Assembly (NCBI GenBank): GCA_047971245.1
Contig: JBKDZN010000224.1
Span: 1-32,399, forward strand
DNA: 32,399 bases
Source: CADEDH01 sp047971245
Lineage (GTDB): Bacteria > Actinomycetota > Acidimicrobiia > Acidimicrobiales > SZUA-35
Reading direction: 5' to 3'
The position numbers and the translations under genes are program-made. The notes beneath the pieces are model-generated. The model ran no database searches. It saw only the letters and a program-made list of their open reading frames with translations, and was not told where the DNA came from. Positions within the stretch are counted from its first letter, which is position 1; the number at the start of each line of letters is the position of its first letter. Shown here one piece after another: positions 14,704-23,101 of this stretch.

Positions 14704-15117
14704 GTGGACCTGGACGAGATGCTGCGGTCGAACGGGCATCGGGTGACCCACGCTCGGCGGGTGGTGTGGGACGCCCTCGCCACCGACGCCGGTCATCTCA
14801 ACGCCCATCAGGTGGCCGAGCGGGTGGCCGAGATCGACCCGGCGGTGAACCTGTCGTCGGTCTACCGGGCCCTGGCCCTGTTCGCCGAGCTCGACCTCGT
14901 GCGGGAGTCCCGGTTGGGGGATGCGGTGAGCTGGGAACGGGCCCACGGCGACACCTTCATCCACCTGGTCTGTGACGATTGTGGCACGGTGGAGCACCAC
15001 GACTCCCAGCTCGTGGCCAGCCTGCGCCGGCAGATCGACCGGGCGTCGGCGTTCGCGCCGGCCACGGTCGACGTGCGGGTGACCGGCCACTGTGTTGCCT
15101 GTCAGGCCGGGCCTTGA
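14704..15117 (+). CDS. Fur-family metalloregulator, probably Nur-like
   Basis: A 137-residue Fur-family repressor. The winged helix occupies about residues 1-75 (RVTHARRVVWDAL, then NLSSVYRALALFAELDLV). The hinge motif HGDTFIHLVCDDCGTVEHHD carries His81, His87, Cys90, Cys93 and His98/99. A second CxxC, Cys130 and Cys133, completes the structural zinc site. The length and motifs fit Fur, Zur or Nur equally. The call to Nur rests on the divergent Ni/Co importer and the TTGCAA-type box between them. Starts at GTG 14704 right behind a -10 box. Its last 16 bases overlap the 3' end of the convergent PaaX-type gene. Confidence 0.88.
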   Translation: MDLDEMLRSNGHRVTHARRVVWDALATDAGHLNAHQVAERVAEIDPAVNLSSVYRALALFAELDLVRESRLGDAVSWERAHGDTFIHLVCDDCGTVEHHDSQLVASLRRQIDRASAFAPATVDVRVTGHCVACQAGP

Positions 15118-15962
15118 CCGGGTTCGGACCCGAATGCGGTGTCGGTCTCGAGCCACCAGCGGCCGGCGTCGTTGCGCCATCGTTCCCGCAGTTCGGTGAA
15201 CCGGGCCGCTGCGGTGGCCCCCGGCCAACCACCGGGCAGGAGGTCGGTCGGCAGGTCCGGATCGACGAAGGGGAACTGGCGCCACCGGTGAACCAGCCGG
15301 CTCAGGGCCGCGGCCGGTAGGAGCGGCCCCCGGGGAGCGGTGGCGGCCACCAGTCGGTCGGCGTCGCGTAGGAACTCGTCGTACCGGAGACGTAGTGCGT
15401 CGAGGTCCCACGCCTGGTCGGCCAGCTGGTGGGCGTCGCCCAGCTCGCCCAGGGTGGCCCGGAACGAGGTGCCGGCCAGACCGAGCTCGTCGAGCACCCC
15501 GACCGCGGCCGCCTCGTCGTCGACCCAGGGGGACAGCCAGGTGCCCTGCCCCAGGGAGCCGAAGCCGGCCCACCGGAGGCGGACGGTCATCCGGTACCGG
15601 GCCGACCGTTCGGGCTCGGGGACGCTGACCAGCAGGACGACCCAGCGCTCGTCCCAGGGCCGCTCGACCTGGCCGAAACCGTAGATGCGGTCGGCCCCGA
15701 CGGTCAGGAGTCGGGTCAGATCAGGGGTGAGGTGCCAGCGGGTCTGGCGGCCGACGCGGTTGCGCTCCAGCCATCCCTGCTCATGGAGCCGGGCGATGGC
15801 TTGACGGGCCGCCTTCTCCCGTACCCCCAGCGCGGCCAGGGCGGCCATGAGACTCTGGGTCCAGGCGCCACCGCCCCCCGGGAGCACGTATTCGCCCAGG
15901 ACGGTCATGAGTAGAGCCCGGCTGGTGTCGGCCCCACCCGACTGGTCCCGCCCCGCGCCCAA
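15102..15962 (-). CDS. PaaX-family transcriptional regulator
   Basis: A 286-residue regulator of the PaaX type, repressors of phenylacetyl-CoA and related CoA-dependent aromatic pathways. The N-terminal winged helix reads SRALLMTVLGEYVLPGGGGA, REKAARQAIARLHEQGWLER, RVGRQTRWHLTP. The middle has RPWDERWVVLLVSVPEPERS and LRWAGFGSLGQGTWLSPW, and the C-terminal LPAAALSRLVHRWRQFPFVDPDLP is the family's usual end. It is divergent from boxC-boxB, so it most likely senses benzoyl-CoA or a later CoA ester and controls the box operon. The only upstream start in frame is TTG at 15962; ATG at 15908 would cut off the first helix. Its 3' end overlaps the Fur-family gene. Confidence 0.88.
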   Translation of the reverse strand: MGAGRDQSGGADTSRALLMTVLGEYVLPGGGGAWTQSLMAALAALGVREKAARQAIARLHEQGWLERNRVGRQTRWHLTPDLTRLLTVGADRIYGFGQVERPWDERWVVLLVSVPEPERSARYRMTVRLRWAGFGSLGQGTWLSPWVDDEAAAVGVLDELGLAGTSFRATLGELGDAHQLADQAWDLDALRLRYDEFLRDADRLVAATAPRGPLLPAAALSRLVHRWRQFPFVDPDLPTDLLPGGWPGATAAARFTELRERWRNDAGRWWLETDTAFGSEPGQGPA

Positions 15963-16102
15963 AGCCGAGGCCAGGGCGGCCGCGTGGGGCGGATCGGTGC
16001 TGGGGTCGTGGTTGGCGATGGCGGGCAGGGTACCGGCCCGGCCCGAGCCAGGGGACCGGGCAACACATCGGACCAGCCATCACGTCGACATGCTACATAT
16101 TA

Positions 16103-16133
16103 TTGACGTATTGCTGTCATTGCGTAGAATGAC
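16103..16133 (+). promoter_or_regulatory. Box operon promoter with overlapping operator
   Basis: TTGACG (16103-16108) and TAGAAT (16125-16130), 16 nt apart, are close to the housekeeping sigma consensus. A perfect inverted repeat GTCATT (16116-16121) / AATGAC (16128-16133) with a 6-nt spacer covers the -10 box and is a likely repressor site, probably for the divergent PaaX-type protein. The leader to boxC would be about 55 nt. The gap 15963-16192 holds no gene. Confidence 0.65.
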
Positions 16134-16192
16134 GGTCGTGGTCCGGGCTCGCCAGGGCTCACACCGCGGCACCGACCATCTCCGGGGGACCG

Positions 16193-17860
16193 ATGGACGA
16201 TCCGACGATCCGCTTCGACACCGCGCCCGACCGGTATCGGCACTGGCGGCTCGACATCGCACCGCCGAGGGCGACCCTGACCCTGGCCGTCGATCCCGGC
16301 GCCGGCCTGCGGGACGACTACGAGCTGAAGACCAACTCCTACGACCTCGGGGTCGACATCGAGCTGTACGACGCGGTCCAGCGGCTCCGGTTCGAACACC
16401 CGGAGGTGACGGTGGTGGTGATCACCGGGGGTGTCGACAAGGTCTTCTGTTCCGGCGCCAACATCCAGATGCTGGCCGGGGCCACCCATCGGCACAAGGT
16501 CAACTTCTGCAAGTTTACCAACGAGACCCGCAACAGTATCGAGGACGCCACCGAGCATTCCGGGCAGGTGTGGCTGGCCGCCGTCAACGGCACCGCGGCC
16601 GGGGGAGGCTACGAGCTGGCGCTGGCCTGTGACGAGATCCTCCTGGTCGACGACCGGGCCTCCACCGTCTCCCTCCCCGAGATCCCCCTCCTGGCCGTGC
16701 TGCCCGGCACCGGGGGCCTGACCCGGGTGGTCGACAAGCGCCATGTCCGGCGGGACCTGGCCGACGCGTTCACCACCCGGGGCGAGGGGGTACGGGCCGA
16801 GACCGCACTCGCCTGGGGCCTGGTGGACGCCACCGCCCCCCGGAGCGGCTTCGACGCCCTGGTGGACGAGCGGGTCCGGGCCCGGGCCGCGGGGTCGCAC
16901 CGACCCGGGCACGGGCCCGGGGTGGAGCTCACCCCGATCGGCGGCACCTGGACCGGCGACGGGATCGCGCTGCGGTTCGTCACCGTGGAGATCGACCGAT
17001 CGATCGGCGCGGCCACGATCACCCTGCGGGGACCGGCCGGGGATCAACCGTCCACCGGTGACGAACTCGTGACCGCCGGTGCGGACGGCTGGTTGCTGAG
17101 CGCCGCCCGCCAACTCGACGCCGTCCTGCTGCACCTGCGGTTCAACGAGACCGCGGTCGGGACCTGGGTGATCCGCACCGAGGGTGACCTGGACGCGACC
17201 ACCCGGGCCGAGGCGGTCCTGGCGGCCGAGCCGGACCACTGGTTGGTGCGGGAGATCACCAGGTACTGGGCCCGGACACTCAAACGCCTCGACCTGTCGG
17301 CCCGATCGGTGTTCACCCTGATCGAGCCGGGGAGCACCATGGCCGGGCCCCTGGCGGAGCTGGTCCTGGCCGCCGACCGGAGCTTCATGCTCGAGGGGAC
17401 CTGGGCCGACCGGGCCGACCCGCCCCCGCCGGCCCGGCTGCGGCTCACCGGAGGCAACCTCGGCGCCTACCCGATGGCCAACGGCCTGTCCCGCCTGGCC
17501 ACCCGGTTCTGGGGCCGACCGGCCGCCCTGGCCGCGGCTGAGCAGGCCGTCGGCAAGGACCTCCTGGCCGCCGACGCCCTGGAGGCCGGGCTCGTCACCT
17601 TCACCCCCGATGATCTCGACTGGGACGACGAGGTCCGCCTGGCCGTGGAGGAGCGCAACAGCTTCTCCCCCGATGCCCTCACCGGTATGGAGGCCAGCTA
17701 CCGCTTCGTGGGGCCCGAGACCACCGAGACCAAGATCTTCGCCCGGCTGTCGGCCTGGCAGAACTGGATCTTCCAACGACCCAATGCCGTCGGGGCCTAC
17801 GGGGCGCTGCGCCGCTTCGGTACCGGCTCCCGGCCCGACTTCGATCACCGGAGGGTGTGA
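16193..17860 (+). CDS. boxC: 2,3-epoxybenzoyl-CoA dihydrolase (benzoyl-CoA-dihydrodiol lyase)
   Basis: BoxC hydrolytically opens the ring of 2,3-epoxybenzoyl-CoA with loss of C1 as formate, giving 3,4-dehydroadipyl-CoA semialdehyde. The 555-residue length matches the family. It is a double crotonase-like protein: the first domain has LKTNSYDLGVDIELYDAVQR, VFCSGANIQML (oxyanion-hole region), and AAVNGTAAGGGYELALACDE; the second spans about 270-510 with LIEPGSTMAGPLAELVLAAD. The C-terminus LSAWQNWIFQRPNAVG is typical of BoxC. It is the first gene after the promoter and lies 6 bp before boxB. A GGGGGA ribosome-binding site precedes the ATG. No sign of damage. Confidence 0.95.
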   Translation: MDDPTIRFDTAPDRYRHWRLDIAPPRATLTLAVDPGAGLRDDYELKTNSYDLGVDIELYDAVQRLRFEHPEVTVVVITGGVDKVFCSGANIQMLAGATHRHKVNFCKFTNETRNSIEDATEHSGQVWLAAVNGTAAGGGYELALACDEILLVDDRASTVSLPEIPLLAVLPGTGGLTRVVDKRHVRRDLADAFTTRGEGVRAETALAWGLVDATAPRSGFDALVDERVRARAAGSHRPGHGPGVELTPIGGTWTGDGIALRFVTVEIDRSIGAATITLRGPAGDQPSTGDELVTAGADGWLLSAARQLDAVLLHLRFNETAVGTWVIRTEGDLDATTRAEAVLAAEPDHWLVREITRYWARTLKRLDLSARSVFTLIEPGSTMAGPLAELVLAADRSFMLEGTWADRADPPPPARLRLTGGNLGAYPMANGLSRLATRFWGRPAALAAAEQAVGKDLLAADALEAGLVTFTPDDLDWDDEVRLAVEERNSFSPDALTGMEASYRFVGPETTETKIFARLSAWQNWIFQRPNAVGAYGALRRFGTGSRPDFDHRRV

Positions 17861-17866
17861 CCCACC

Positions 17867-19282
17867 ATGGCCATCGTCGACATCGACGCCAAGATTCCCA
17901 ACAATGTCGAGCTGTCGAGCGATCGTCGGCTCCAGCGGGCCCTCGAAGCATGGCAGCCCCGGTTCATCCGTTGGTGGGAGGAGCTGGGGCCGGTCGCGTT
18001 CCAGCACAACCCGGTGTACCTCCGCACGGCGATCGACGTCGGGCGGGAGGGATGGGCCTACTTCGACCATGTCGAGATGCCCGACTACCGCTGGGGGGTG
18101 TTCCTGGCCGAACCCGAACCCGGCCGCCGGATCGCCTTCGGCGATCACCGGGACCAGCCGGTCTGGCAGGAGGTGCCAGGGGAGTACCGCTCGGAGCTCC
18201 AGCGGCTGATCGTGGTGCAGGGTGACACCGAACCGGCGTCGGTGGAGCAACAACGGTTGCTGTGCCTCACCGCCCCGTCGCTCTACGATCTGCGCAACCT
18301 GTTCCAGGTCAACGTGGAGGAGGGGCGGCACCTGTGGGCGATGGTGTACCTCCTGCACCGGTACTTCGGTCGGGCCGGGCGCGATGAGGCCGATGAGATG
18401 CTGGAACGCCATTCGGGGGATGTCGACCATCCCCGGATCCTCGGCGCCTTCAACGAGGCCACCCCCGACTGGTTGTCGTTCTACCTGTTCACCTACTTCA
18501 CCGACCGGGACGGCAAGTACCAGCTCGCCTCGCTCCGGGAGTCGGCGTTCGATCCGCTCAGCCGGACCTGCGACTTCATGCTCAAGGAGGAGGCCCACCA
18601 CATGTTCGTGGGGGCCAGCGGCGTGGCCCGGGTGGTGCAACGCACCGTGGAACTGATGCGGGAGTACGACACCGACGACGTCCACCCCCACGGTGGGATC
18701 AATCTCGATCTGCTCCAGCGGTACCTGAACTTCCACTACTCGGTGTCGCTCGACCTGTTCGGGGCCGAGACCTCCACCAACGCGGCCAACTACTTCGCCG
18801 CCGGGTTGAAGGGACGGTTCCAGGAGGAGCGGCGGGACGATGACCACCGGCTCACCTCGGCCACCCGCATGGTGCCCGAGGCCCGCCACGACGGGATCGG
18901 GGAGCGGGAGGTCACCCAGCTGGCGGCGCTCAACGAGACCCTGCGTGACGACTACACCGAGGACTGCCGCAAGGGGGTCGACCGGTGGAACCGGGCCCTG
19001 GCCGACGCCGGGGCCGGGGTGGAGCTGACGTTGCCCCATGTCGGCTTCAACCGCCATGTCGGCACCTTCCGGGACCATCATGTGTCGCCCGATGGGCGGC
19101 TGCTCGGCGACGACGACTGGCGGGCCGGCCGGGACGCCTGGTTGCCGACCGACGCCGACCGGGCCCAGGTGATGTCGTTGATGGTGGGGGTGACCGAACC
19201 GGGCGCGATGGCCGGCTGGGTTGCGCCACCGTCCTCGGGCATCCATTCCAAACCGCTGGACTACGCCTACGTCCGGCTCTGA
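17867..19282 (+). CDS. boxB: Benzoyl-CoA 2,3-epoxidase, diiron oxygenase component
   Basis: BoxB uses a diiron centre and O2 to convert benzoyl-CoA to the 2,3-epoxide; electrons normally come from the NADPH reductase BoxA. The 471-residue length fits. By a two-residue offset from the ligands I recall for the Azoarcus enzyme, the iron ligands appear intact: Glu122, Glu152 and His155 in EEGRHLW, Asp213 in TDRDGKYQL, Glu242 and His245 in LKEEAHHMF. RDPFD-like substrate segments and the C-terminal SSGIHSKPLDYAYVRL are also typical. It follows boxC by 6 bp and precedes the ligase by 26 bp, one operon. BoxA is not in the window. Confidence 0.95.
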   Translation: MAIVDIDAKIPNNVELSSDRRLQRALEAWQPRFIRWWEELGPVAFQHNPVYLRTAIDVGREGWAYFDHVEMPDYRWGVFLAEPEPGRRIAFGDHRDQPVWQEVPGEYRSELQRLIVVQGDTEPASVEQQRLLCLTAPSLYDLRNLFQVNVEEGRHLWAMVYLLHRYFGRAGRDEADEMLERHSGDVDHPRILGAFNEATPDWLSFYLFTYFTDRDGKYQLASLRESAFDPLSRTCDFMLKEEAHHMFVGASGVARVVQRTVELMREYDTDDVHPHGGINLDLLQRYLNFHYSVSLDLFGAETSTNAANYFAAGLKGRFQEERRDDDHRLTSATRMVPEARHDGIGEREVTQLAALNETLRDDYTEDCRKGVDRWNRALADAGAGVELTLPHVGFNRHVGTFRDHHVSPDGRLLGDDDWRAGRDAWLPTDADRAQVMSLMVGVTEPGAMAGWVAPPSSGIHSKPLDYAYVRL

Positions 19283-19308
19283 CCACGCTGTTCCGAGGGG
19301 GAGCATCC

Positions 19309-20133
19309 ATGGCCCGTGGACCCGACACCGCGCCGGGAGCGGCGCCCGACAACACCGCGCCGGGAGCGGCGCCCGACAACACCGCGCCGGGAGCGGCGCC
19401 CGACAACACCGGGCCCTACAACGCGGCCGTCTGGCTCGTCGACCGGCACATGGCCGCCGGGCGCGGTCGCCGGACGGCCATCCGGTGCCGGGGGCGGAGC
19501 ACCAGCTACGCCGATCTTCAGGCTGAGGTGTGGCGGGCCCAGAACGCCCTGCGGACCCTGGGCGTGGTCCCGGGGGATCGGGTGGCCATGGTGGTGGCCG
19601 ACGAGGAAGCGTTCCCGGCCTGGTTCCTGGGCGCGATGCGGTCGGGTGTGATCCCGGTGCCCCTGTCGACGATGTTGTCGGGGCCCGAACTGGCCCCCAT
19701 CGTGGCCGACTCCCAGGCTCGGGTGTTGGTGGTGTCGGCGCCGTTCGCCGGCACCGCCGCACCGATCGCGGCCGCGGCTCCGGAGCTGCGGCACATCGTG
19801 GTCATCGACGGGGCCGGCGAGGATGCCGCCGGCCCCGATGAGACGACAACCGGGTTCGGAACGGCGGTTGGGCACCGGTGGTCGGGGTTGGACGATCGCA
19901 CCGAGGCGCCGGTGGCCGACACCACGGGCGCGTCACCCGGGTTCTGGCTCTACAGCAGTGGTACCACCGGTGTCCCCAAGGGGGTGATGCACCGGCACCG
20001 TGACCTGCAGGCCACCGCCGACACCTACGCCGCCTCGGTGCTGGGCGCGGGCGAGGACGATCGCTTCTTCTCGGTGGCCAAACTGTTCTTCGCCTCCGGC
20101 CTCGGGTACGAGCTCCGCGGGAGCCAGCGGTGA
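19309..20133 (+). pseudogene. Benzoate-CoA ligase, truncated after the first half
   Basis: The intact enzyme activates benzoate to benzoyl-CoA with ATP, the entry step for BoxB. The frame gives 274 residues against about 520-530 for the family. Present are YADLQAEVWRAQNALRTLGV, the adenylate-forming P-loop YSSGTTGVPKGVMHRH, and SVAKLFFASGLGY, which matches the benzoate-ligase subclass. Directly after that the sequence departs (ELRGSQR, stop). The acyl-binding second half, the hinge and the catalytic Lys domain are missing, and no remnant follows because the next gene ends 21 bp later. The N-terminus carries three exact copies of TAPGAAPDN. It is either a deletion, a rearrangement or an assembly join near 20105-20115. 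The ATG at 19309 has GAGGGGGAG upstream. Confidence 0.8.
19327..19407 (+). repeat. Three perfect 27-bp tandem repeats in the ligase N-terminus
   Basis: Units 19327-19353, 19354-19380 and 19381-19407 are identical at the DNA level and each encodes TAPGAAPDN. The unit is a whole number of codons, so copy-number change would not shift the frame. Perfect identity suggests recent expansion. Confidence 0.95.
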
Positions 20134-20154
20134 CGGGCCGTTCGGGCGGGCCGT

Positions 20155-21180
20155 TCAGGGGCAGTCGACCACCACCGAGGCCCGCACCAGGTCGAGGCCG
20201 TACTCGAAGTCCAGCCGATCCTGGGCCGTGGCCGACGGTGTGTCCTCCTCGAACACCCAGCGTTCGATGAGACCGATCCGGTGGCACTCGCCCGATTCCG
20301 CCTCTTCCCGGAGGCGGTCGACCGCCAGTTCCGCTTCGGCCGCGGTCGGGTACACGGCTGCCGAGACGTCGCCCTCATTGCGGCTGCAGACGAAGCCGCC
20401 CGCCGGCAGGGTGCCGATGTCGGGATGGCGTTCGGCGAACAATTTCCGGTAGACCACGTTGCCGCGGTAGTCCGGGTTGCACCATCCCGGATCGGCCCAG
20501 CTGCGCTCGAAGTCGATCACAGTCGGCCCCTGCTCCACGGTGTCGAACAGGCAGCCGACCACCAGGGTGAGGGCGTCCCAGAAGCGGGTCTGGAAGGTAG
20601 AGACGACCTGAGCCGCCTCCCGGGTCTCGCGGTGAAACAGGAAGATCACCCACTCGTCGACCACCATGCCGTAGGTGCACCATTCGGGGACGTCGGTTGC
20701 GATGTAGCCGGTGGTCAGCTGGGACCCCTGGACCCAGGCGATTTCGGGGTCGTCGAACTGGTAGGCCACCAACCGGACATCGCCGGAGGGTCGGTTGCAT
20801 TCGAGGCCGGCGTAGGCCGCGGCCTGGTCCACATCCGGTTCGCAGATGGCCTCGGTGAAGAACGCCGACATCTCCTCGAGCCCGACCTTGCCCGTGGGGA
20901 CCAGGCCGCCGACCGCTCCCGCCGGGGAGTTGCCCGGCCAGCGTGACACCGGCGGCGCCGCGGGGTCGGTCCCGCCGCCGATCGACGTGGGCGACTCCGG
21001 ATCGGGCCCGGTGGCCGCATCATCGGCCGATCGCCAGCCGCACCCTGCTGCTAGCATCACCACGGTGACGAGGGGGGCCAGGAGCCGCAGCCAACGGTAC
21101 GAGCGCCCGTTTCGGGCAGCCTGCCGGTTCAACCGGCCCGCGGGAACACCTGGCACGTGCTGGGTGGAGGGATTGGGCAT
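20155..21180 (-). CDS. Putative lipoprotein of unknown function
   Basis: I do not recognise a family. The 341-residue protein has a basic N-region, a hydrophobic stretch (RWLRLLAPLVTVVMLAAGC) and a lipobox ending at Cys47, so it should be lipid-anchored outside the membrane. After a Ser/Pro/Gly-rich linker (about 48-90) comes a soluble domain with seven further Cys, including DVPEWCTYGM, VVGCLFDTV, DPGWCNPDY and GGFVCSRNEG, which could form disulfides. The start at 21180 is chosen because GAGGAG lies 8 nt upstream; a longer frame to 21213 lacks one. It is divergent from the receptor kinase over a 113-bp gap that holds the imperfect pairing TGGTTC/GAACCA (21231-21255). A link to kinase signalling is only suggested by position. 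Confidence 0.7.
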   Translation of the reverse strand: MPNPSTQHVPGVPAGRLNRQAARNGRSYRWLRLLAPLVTVVMLAAGCGWRSADDAATGPDPESPTSIGGGTDPAAPPVSRWPGNSPAGAVGGLVPTGKVGLEEMSAFFTEAICEPDVDQAAAYAGLECNRPSGDVRLVAYQFDDPEIAWVQGSQLTTGYIATDVPEWCTYGMVVDEWVIFLFHRETREAAQVVSTFQTRFWDALTLVVGCLFDTVEQGPTVIDFERSWADPGWCNPDYRGNVVYRKLFAERHPDIGTLPAGGFVCSRNEGDVSAAVYPTAAEAELAVDRLREEAESGECHRIGLIERWVFEEDTPSATAQDRLDFEYGLDLVRASVVVDCP

Positions 21181-21293
21181 CGGGACGCTCCTCGGCCTTC
21201 GCGGTCTGGTCATGGAGAGTCCGCAGCCGGTGGTTCGGTTCGCGTTGGTGAACCAGAATCCACGATTCGCCCACCGCTGAGGCCCGATCCGCC

Positions 21294-23101
21294 GTGGCTG
21301 ACACTACCTCGATCGGGGGCTACCGTTTGGTCGCGGTGGCCGGCTCGGGCGGATTCGGCATCACCTATGTGGCCAACACCCGCACCAACGGCACCGTGGC
21401 CCTCAAGGTGCTGTCGCCCGAACTGGCTGGATGACCTGAACGTCGTTCATCGCTTCGAGGCCGAATGCGAGCTGCTCGAGACGGCGGGCGAACGGCTCGG
21501 CCGGGACGGGGCCGGATCCGTCCCCCGCTATGTGGATCACGGGGTCGATCACGAGCGTCATTACCTGGCCACAGAACTGTGCGGCGGTGGCTCCCTGACC
21601 CAGCGGCTGCCCCTCGACCCCGCCGACCGGCTGGGTCAGGCGGCCTGGGTCCTCGACCGGACCATGACCGCCCTCGGCCACGTCCACGACCGGCTCGACA
21701 TCATCCATCGGGACATCTCCCCGGCCAACCTGCTGTTCCGGTCGACCGAGGGCGAGGAGGAGCTCGTCGTCGCCGACTTCGGCCTGCTCAAGGACGCCGC
21801 CCTCAAGTCCAACTTCTCGTGGGCGGTCGGCACCGCCGTGTACACCGCACCCGAAGTGAGGGACCAGGGGGGTGTGCGACGTCAGCTCGGACGTCTACTC
21901 GGTCGGGGTGATCGCCTGGGAGATGCTGTCGGGCCGTGCCGCCGAGGCGGGGCCGCTCCAACCACTGTCGGAGATCGCGGCCGGGGTACCGGCCGAGCTG
22001 ATGTCGCTGGTGGAGGCGATGACGGCGACCAGGCAGGAGGACCGGCCGAGCGGGGACACGGTGCGACGGACCGTGTCCCCGTGGATCACCGCCCCGCCGC
22101 CCGCACCGGAGCAGCTCTGGCGACCCCTGCCCCCGCGCCGGAGGCGACGGGGCCCCATCGTGGCCGCCGCCGTGCTCGCCGTCGTGTTGCTGGTCGGCTC
22201 GCTGGTGCTCTGGCGCTCGACGACCGGGCTCCCACCGCTGACCAACCTGGCCCCCGTCGACGCCGCGTTCCGGTTGGACCTGGAGGACGACTGGGTGGCC
22301 ACGCCCGACGGGGCCGAGTCGGGGATCGTGACCGCCGCCAGCGAGCAACGGCGGATGGTGCTGACGGTCGCCCCGATCGGGGCGGCCACGCCCGCGTCCG
22401 CGGTCCAGCTCCTCACTGCGTCCGATGACGGCACCCAGGTCCTCGAATCCGCCGAGCTGCCCAGGCCGGAGGGGTCGAAGGAATCGGAGGACCGCCGCCT
22501 GGTCCGCTACCTCGATGCCGGGGGCAATGAGGCGTCCACCCTGTTCGTGGGGCGTAGTTGCGGGACTCTGGCCTTGTCCATCTTCAGCAGCGACGGCGCC
22601 TTCGACGACGACGATCGGCGCTACGTCACCGAGGTCGGTGAACGGCTGGCCCTGATCGACGGGCCCACGGTGCCCCAGGTCGGCCAGGACACGCCGGTCG
22701 ACCTCAGGGATCAGACCGCCGGCGGGGTGCGGCTGTCGCTGCCGAACAGTTGGGTCCTCATCGACGATCCGGCATCCTGCCTGACCGCGATCGACGCCGA
22801 TCCATCCGGCGGCCAGTACGTGGCGGTCACGTTCTGGCCGGCCGCGGAACCGTCTGCGGTGCTCCACCAGTTCGAGACGAGCTGGCAGGCCCAGGGCGCC
22901 GAGGTGGCGGCGGCCGAGTTCGACGGAGGCATCCTGCGCCGGCAGGTCAACAGCGAGGGGAGCGAGGCCGTAGTGTACTTCGTAGCCGAGGCGGGTGGCA
23001 GCTACGCCATCCGTTTCGACGATCTCGACCCGGTTCCGCTCGGTGCCGACGACCTGGCCACGTTCGACCGGATCGTCGGGTCGTTCCAGGTGGTGAGCTG
23101 A
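21294..23101 (+). pseudogene. Receptor-type Ser/Thr protein kinase interrupted by two frameshifts
   Basis: Three reading frames together give one kinase. Frame one from GTG 21294 has the Gly-rich loop GSGGFGITYVA and VALKVL, then stops at 21434. The second frame continues with LNVVHRFEAECELLETAGER, IIHRDISPANLLF (catalytic loop), VADFGLLKD and TAPEV. The third starts near 21872 with DVSSDVYSVGVIAWEML, then a membrane span (PIVAAAVLAVVLLVGSLVLW) and about 300 extracellular residues that look like two related beta domains. Removing one T near 21428 and one G from the six-G run 21867-21872 restores a normal Hanks-type kinase of about 600 residues. The indels may be sequencing errors or real decay. 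Its stop overlaps the sigma-factor start (TGATG). Confidence 0.8.

Noticed and set aside
13527..14975. Long plus-strand frame opposite the metal-transport genes
   Set aside because: Composition is Gly/Arg/His-rich without domain pattern, and it overlaps three well-supported genes and the Fur-family gene.
16100..19762. A 1220-codon open frame on the minus strand opposite boxC-boxB-ligase
   Set aside because: It is the antisense shadow of GC-rich coding DNA. Its sequence is low-complexity Gly/Pro/Arg/Val, while the opposite strand holds clear BoxC and BoxB motifs.
20134..20154. Insertion-sequence end at the ligase break
   Set aside because: No terminal inverted repeat, target duplication or transposase was found around the break.
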